64,000 nucleotides of DNA. Source: Pokkaliibacter sp046614695 (GTDB lineage Bacteria; Pseudomonadota; Gammaproteobacteria; Pseudomonadales; Balneatricaceae). The position numbers and the translations under genes are program-made. Location of the stretch: contig NZ_JBKKHQ010000008.1 of the NCBI RefSeq assembly GCF_046614695.1, positions 62,001 to 126,000 on the forward strand. Reading direction: 5' to 3'. Under the pieces are notes generated by a model, which saw only the letters and a program-made list of their open reading frames with translations, was not told where the DNA came from and ran no database searches. Shown here in pieces: positions 61,166 to 64,000 of this stretch (its first letter is position 1; each line of letters starts with the position of its first letter).

Positions 61166-61258
61166 ATAACGCTGAGAGAACAGGGTGTGTCCCGTTCTGC
61201 GGGAGAAAGTCCCAGCAGCATGTCAGGTCCCGGAGAAGGGCCGGATAAGGAGTGAATA

Positions 61259-62113
61259 ATGGGATATAACACCTTGATTGATGCGGCCACTTTGCTGGCC
61301 GAGGGTAATGAGGATTGGGTCGTACTGGACTGCCGCTTCTCTGTGGCTTCTGCTGCGACAGCGGATGCAGGCTATAACGCCTATCTGGAAGGCCATATTC
61401 CCGGTGCGCTTTATGCCCACCTGAACAATGATTTGTCATCCCCGGTGACAGCGACAAGCGGCCGTCACCCCCTGCCTGAACAGCAGGCACTGCGCCAGTT
61501 CTTTGGTCGCTGTGGTATCACCCCCGAGACGCAGGTCGTGGTGTATGACGATCTGAATGGCGCGATGGCGGCTCGCTGCTGGTGGCTGCTGCGCTGGTTA
61601 GGCCATGACAAAGTGGCCGTGCTGGATGCGGGTATTCAGGCATGGAACGCCGCTGGCGGCACGCTTGAGCAAACCAAACACGAGCAAAACGCTGACGGCC
61701 AGTATCCTGAGCGCGAGTCTCTGGTGCAGGTACGTGATGCCGATGAACTGCTGATGCAAATTCAGGATCCGCGTTGGCAGCTGGTGGATGCGCGTGCACC
61801 TGAGCGCTTCCGTGGTGATGTCGAGCCTATCGATCCTGTCGGTGGTCACATTCCCGGTGCCATGAACCGCCCTCTGCAGCAGAACCTGCAGGCTGATGGT
61901 CGCTTTAAATCTGTTGAGCAGCTACGCGGTGAATGGCTGGCGATTTTGGGAGAGGCTTCTGCGAAGGAAGTCGTGCACTACTGTGGCTCTGGCGTGACTG
62001 CCTGCCATAACTTCCTGGCCATGGAGCATGCGGGCCTCACCGGCAGCCGCGTTTATCCCGGTTCCTGGAGTGAATGGAGCAAAGACCCGAGCCGTCCGAT
62101 GGTGAAAGGCTAA
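61259..62113 (+). CDS. 3-mercaptopyruvate/thiosulfate sulfurtransferase
   Basis: A 284-residue protein with two rhodanese domains. The second carries the active-site Cys242 in 'YCGSGVTAC', the SseA-type CGSGVTA loop, which points to 3-mercaptopyruvate sulfurtransferase rather than thiosulfate rhodanese. The first domain ('VVLDCRFS', 'GHIPGALYAHLNNDLS') lacks the Cys, as usual. AAGGAG precedes the ATG and a strong terminator follows. Confidence 0.92.
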   Translation: MGYNTLIDAATLLAEGNEDWVVLDCRFSVASAATADAGYNAYLEGHIPGALYAHLNNDLSSPVTATSGRHPLPEQQALRQFFGRCGITPETQVVVYDDLNGAMAARCWWLLRWLGHDKVAVLDAGIQAWNAAGGTLEQTKHEQNADGQYPERESLVQVRDADELLMQIQDPRWQLVDARAPERFRGDVEPIDPVGGHIPGAMNRPLQQNLQADGRFKSVEQLRGEWLAILGEASAKEVVHYCGSGVTACHNFLAMEHAGLTGSRVYPGSWSEWSKDPSRPMVKG

Positions 62114-62141
62114 GCCCATATGCTGGTTTAAGCGTGATACT

Positions 62142-62167
62142 AAAAAGGAGCGAAAGCTCCTTTTTTT
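62142..62167 (+). terminator. Terminator after the sulfurtransferase gene
   Basis: AAAAAGGAGC (62142-62151), GAAA tetraloop, GCTCC and T7 give a strong intrinsic terminator 28 nt after the stop. Confidence 0.93.
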
Positions 62168-62224
62168 GTGGGCGCAGACCTGCTGACAAGGACGTCCGAA
62201 AATGAACTCTGACAGGAAAACTAA

Positions 62225-62704
62225 GTGAAAAAACGAGTTTACGCTGCGGTAAAGCTCTTCTTTGCCGGCCTGTTGCTGCTTGGGCAAAGCACTCTGGCGG
62301 CAGAGCACGCCAGCCCGGCAAGTGCGGTCGAACAGTTTTACAGAGGCTATGTCGCCGATTTTGACGGCTCAAATGTTGACTGCCACTACTGCTCTCAAGT
62401 GGTGACAACCTTTGTTGCTCCGAAGACCGTTGCTCGCCTGCAGAAAGTGTTATCCATGCCGGAACAAGAGATTCTGCAGGCTGATTACTTTACCTACACC
62501 CAGGATTATGACCCGGTCTGGATCTTAGCCCTTGAAGTGAAAGAAGCCCCCGACTTTTCGACCAGTAAGACATTAGATGTGTACTTGCCTGTGAGTGAGG
62601 GGAAAAAGCTTCATCTTCGGGTGGTGGTGGAAGACGATCAGGGCTGGAAAATCGTTCGCGTCAGAGACGAGACCGACCACTACGAGCAGGCGATTTTTCA
62701 ATAA
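62225..62704 (+). CDS. Small periplasmic protein, possibly DUF3828-like
   Basis: A 159-residue protein starting at GTG 62225 (AGGAAAA upstream). It has a signal peptide ('LLLLGQSTLAA', to about residue 26), then 'AVEQFYRGYVADFDG', a CxxC ('DCHYC') and a beta-rich end ('LHLRVVVEDDQGWKIVRVRDE'). The layout recalls YbjP/DUF3828 (NTF2-like) proteins. Function unknown. Confidence 0.7.
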   Translation: MKKRVYAAVKLFFAGLLLLGQSTLAAEHASPASAVEQFYRGYVADFDGSNVDCHYCSQVVTTFVAPKTVARLQKVLSMPEQEILQADYFTYTQDYDPVWILALEVKEAPDFSTSKTLDVYLPVSEGKKLHLRVVVEDDQGWKIVRVRDETDHYEQAIFQ

Positions 62705-62728
62705 TACTTCACCCATACTCTGCTTTGC

Positions 62729-62762
62729 AGGCGACGGTCCTATCCATTAAAAGCCGTCGCCT
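62729..62762. other. Inverted repeat between convergent genes
   Basis: AGGCGACGG (62729-62737) and CCGTCGCCT (62754-62762) form a perfect 9-bp stem with a 16-nt loop between two convergent genes. It lacks a T tract, so it may be a Rho-type or weak terminator. Confidence 0.5.
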
Positions 62763-62779
62763 CTCACCTTAAACCATCT

Positions 62780-63670
62780 TCAGCCTGCCTCATCAATCAT
62801 CAGCATGCTGCTACTAATGGCCTGTGGTAGCCAGAGACTCAGCTTGCCAAGCAGGTCAGCGGCCTCCATTTCGCTTTGCTTAAGTGCCTCTGGCCAGAAG
62901 GCTGACGGGTCTAGGGTCGTATCGTTCAGGCACCGAAATATCGCTGCCTGCCATGGCGTCAGTCGGGCGACATTCAGGCGGTACTGATGACGGAAAACCA
63001 GCAAGGCGCAGGGCTCGTTTGCGGGTAACGGCACCGTCGATGGAGGTGCTTCGGTGGTCGTGATGGCCTCATCCAGTGCGTCTTCCTGACTTGCCAGCGT
63101 TTGAAAATAGCTGAGCAGATCAAACTCACTTTCGATCAGTTGCGAAGTGGATGGGCAGGCCAGCGCAGGCCAGGTAAACCAGTTAAGTTCAGGCAGGCAA
63201 TTGCGCTGTGACTCCAGCCCTGAAGCTCGAAGGCTAACCGCCTGCGCCCGCTCCAGCCGGGCAATTTCCTCGGGAATCGATAGCCTGATCTGCTCAGCGG
63301 GCGGTAGCGCGGAGCAGGCAGGGCGCGTATCGGCAAGGTACTGGGCAAACCCTTCACCCAGTTCATGCAGGCTGTAATGCCGCGAAGGGAATCGTGCCAG
63401 AAAACCCAGGGCAAAGAGGCGAAAGATACGCTCGCCAAAATGACGATGCAGTACCGGAAATTCGGCCTTTAGGCATTCCAGCAGACGCAGTCGGTAGCCG
63501 TCCTGATAGATGCCAAGCCGAGCACTGGCGTCAAACTGCTCAGTACTTTCAATCATTCGCTGCCAACTGCCCTTCAGCAGCTGCGCTTCCTGCGGATTCG
63601 CCCCTGTACGGCGGCCAAGAAGGATTTCCTGCAACAGCCAGAATTGTTGCTCATTGAGGGAGGCATTCAT
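62780..63670 (-). CDS. BufC/HvfC-like DUF2063 protein
   Basis: A 296-residue protein from the ATG at 63670, which overlaps the stop of the upstream MNIO gene (ATGA). The N-terminal DUF2063 domain shows 'RLGIYQDGYRLRLLECLKAEFPVLHRHFG' region (given in part) and 'FLARFPSRHYSLHELGEGFAQYL' region; the C-terminal half is helical. DUF2063 proteins partner with DUF692 enzymes and likely bring the precursor peptide to them. It is often called a DNA-binding protein on weak grounds. Confidence 0.88.
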   Translation of the reverse strand: MNASLNEQQFWLLQEILLGRRTGANPQEAQLLKGSWQRMIESTEQFDASARLGIYQDGYRLRLLECLKAEFPVLHRHFGERIFRLFALGFLARFPSRHYSLHELGEGFAQYLADTRPACSALPPAEQIRLSIPEEIARLERAQAVSLRASGLESQRNCLPELNWFTWPALACPSTSQLIESEFDLLSYFQTLASQEDALDEAITTTEAPPSTVPLPANEPCALLVFRHQYRLNVARLTPWQAAIFRCLNDTTLDPSAFWPEALKQSEMEAADLLGKLSLWLPQAISSSMLMIDEAG

Positions 63671-63999
63671 CAGGCGCTGGCCTCCCACAGAGTGAAGGAG
63701 GAAGCCTCGATACCTGCTGCAATCGGTGTCGATAGCTGGCTGCCTTCGCTGGCCGTGGCGGTCCTGCGCTTCGGAATACGACCCGCCATCACGTCACGTG
63801 CCAGATACAATTCCTCCACAAGATCAGGGAAGTCCGGAATGTTGGCATCCCATTCCAGCAGGGTGGACACGGGGCGGTCGCAATGAGCCAGTAACGCCTG
63901 ATAAAGCTCCCACACCGGCGTTGGCACTGGTTGGTCATGGGTGTCGATAAGATGACTGCCCATGTCCGTTGGGCCTGCGATATGGCACTGCACAATCGC
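63670..63999 (-). CDS. MNIO (DUF692) family oxidase, C-terminal part
   Basis: The frame is open to the right edge, so only the last ~109 residues are seen: 'CHIAGPTDMGSHLIDTH', 'VPTPVWELYQAL' and 'LLEWDANIPDFPDLVEEL'. These are the conserved C-terminal blocks of multinuclear non-heme iron oxidases, which modify cysteines in peptides such as bufferins and methanobactin precursors. With the DUF2063 gene it makes a bufB-bufC pair. The peptide gene (bufA) would lie outside the window to the right. Confidence 0.88.
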   Translation of the reverse strand, partial: AIVQCHIAGPTDMGSHLIDTHDQPVPTPVWELYQALLAHCDRPVSTLLEWDANIPDFPDLVEELYLARDVMAGRIPKRRTATASEGSQLSTPIAAGIEASSFTLWEASA

Positions 64000-64000
64000 C

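Noticed and set aside
1..64000. CRISPR arrays, insertion sequences, tRNA and rRNA genes
   Set aside because: No regularly spaced repeats, transposase genes, or tRNA/rRNA-like sequences were noticed on either strand when reading; short or diverged examples could have been missed.

Overview
The window looks like part of the chromosome of a motile, aerobic, polyhydroxybutyrate-making gammaproteobacterium of the Oceanospirillales/Pseudomonadales type. This is inferred from the Pseudomonas-like order of the flagellar and chemotaxis genes, a System I cytochrome c maturation operon, zipA, rpoH, a hut locus of the HutF/HutG type and several pseudomonad-type small families. No rRNA, tRNA, insertion sequence, prophage or CRISPR array was seen.

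Region 1 (1-20.4 kb) is a flagellar/chemotaxis block on the + strand: the 3' end of fliK, then fliLMNOPQR-flhB-flhA-flhF-fliA, then cheY-cheZ-cheA-cheB, a ParC-type ParA ATPase, a ParP-type CheW-like protein, cheW and a small DUF2802-type protein. The flhG/fleN gene that normally lies between flhF and fliA is absent. Facing this block on the - strand is a pair consisting of a second FliK-like protein and FlhX, a free-standing copy of the FlhB C-terminal domain. Region 2 (20.5-27.5 kb) is a complete ccmABCDEFGHI operon. Region 3 (27.6-32.9 kb) holds zipA, a strong terminator, ligA, and two overlapping genes that look like the domesticated phage lambda O/P-type replication pair DopC/DopE. Region 4 (33-38.9 kb) holds rpoH behind two perfect leader hairpins, a Pit-type phosphate permease, a MotA-MotB stator operon ending in a PilZ-domain gene, and phbB behind a long, structured intergenic region.

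Region 5 (39-52 kb) is mixed housekeeping: a very large DUF349 protein, sbcB, a secreted repeat protein of unknown family, a periplasmic M16 protease, an SRAP-family protein that has lost most of its catalytic residues, two small unknowns, a membrane protein coupled to a twin-RCK potassium-channel-like protein, a Tim44-like protein and yaaA. Region 6 (52.9-56.8 kb) is a divergent hut locus (hutF against hutC-hutD-hutG) with a perfect HutC-type operator between the arms; hutU, hutH and hutI are not here. Region 7 (56.9-64 kb) has an EEP-family hydrolase with cardiolipin synthase, a DUF2789 protein, trpS with a C-terminal extension, a 3-mercaptopyruvate-type sulfurtransferase, a small periplasmic protein, and at the right edge the end of a bufB (MNIO/DUF692)-bufC (DUF2063) operon whose peptide precursor would lie outside the window.

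The observations I rate highest are the DopC/DopE pair, the catalytically stripped SRAP protein, four acidic peptide repeats in CheA that resemble the C-terminal peptide of CheZ, the missing flhG, the FlhX/FliK2 pair, the secreted V-I-x-A-P repeat protein, the structured leaders of rpoH and phbB, and the truncated bufferin-type operon. Base and codon use seem to change between the first roughly 38 kb (lower GC) and the last roughly 22 kb (higher GC). That judgement was made by eye from a few lines only.
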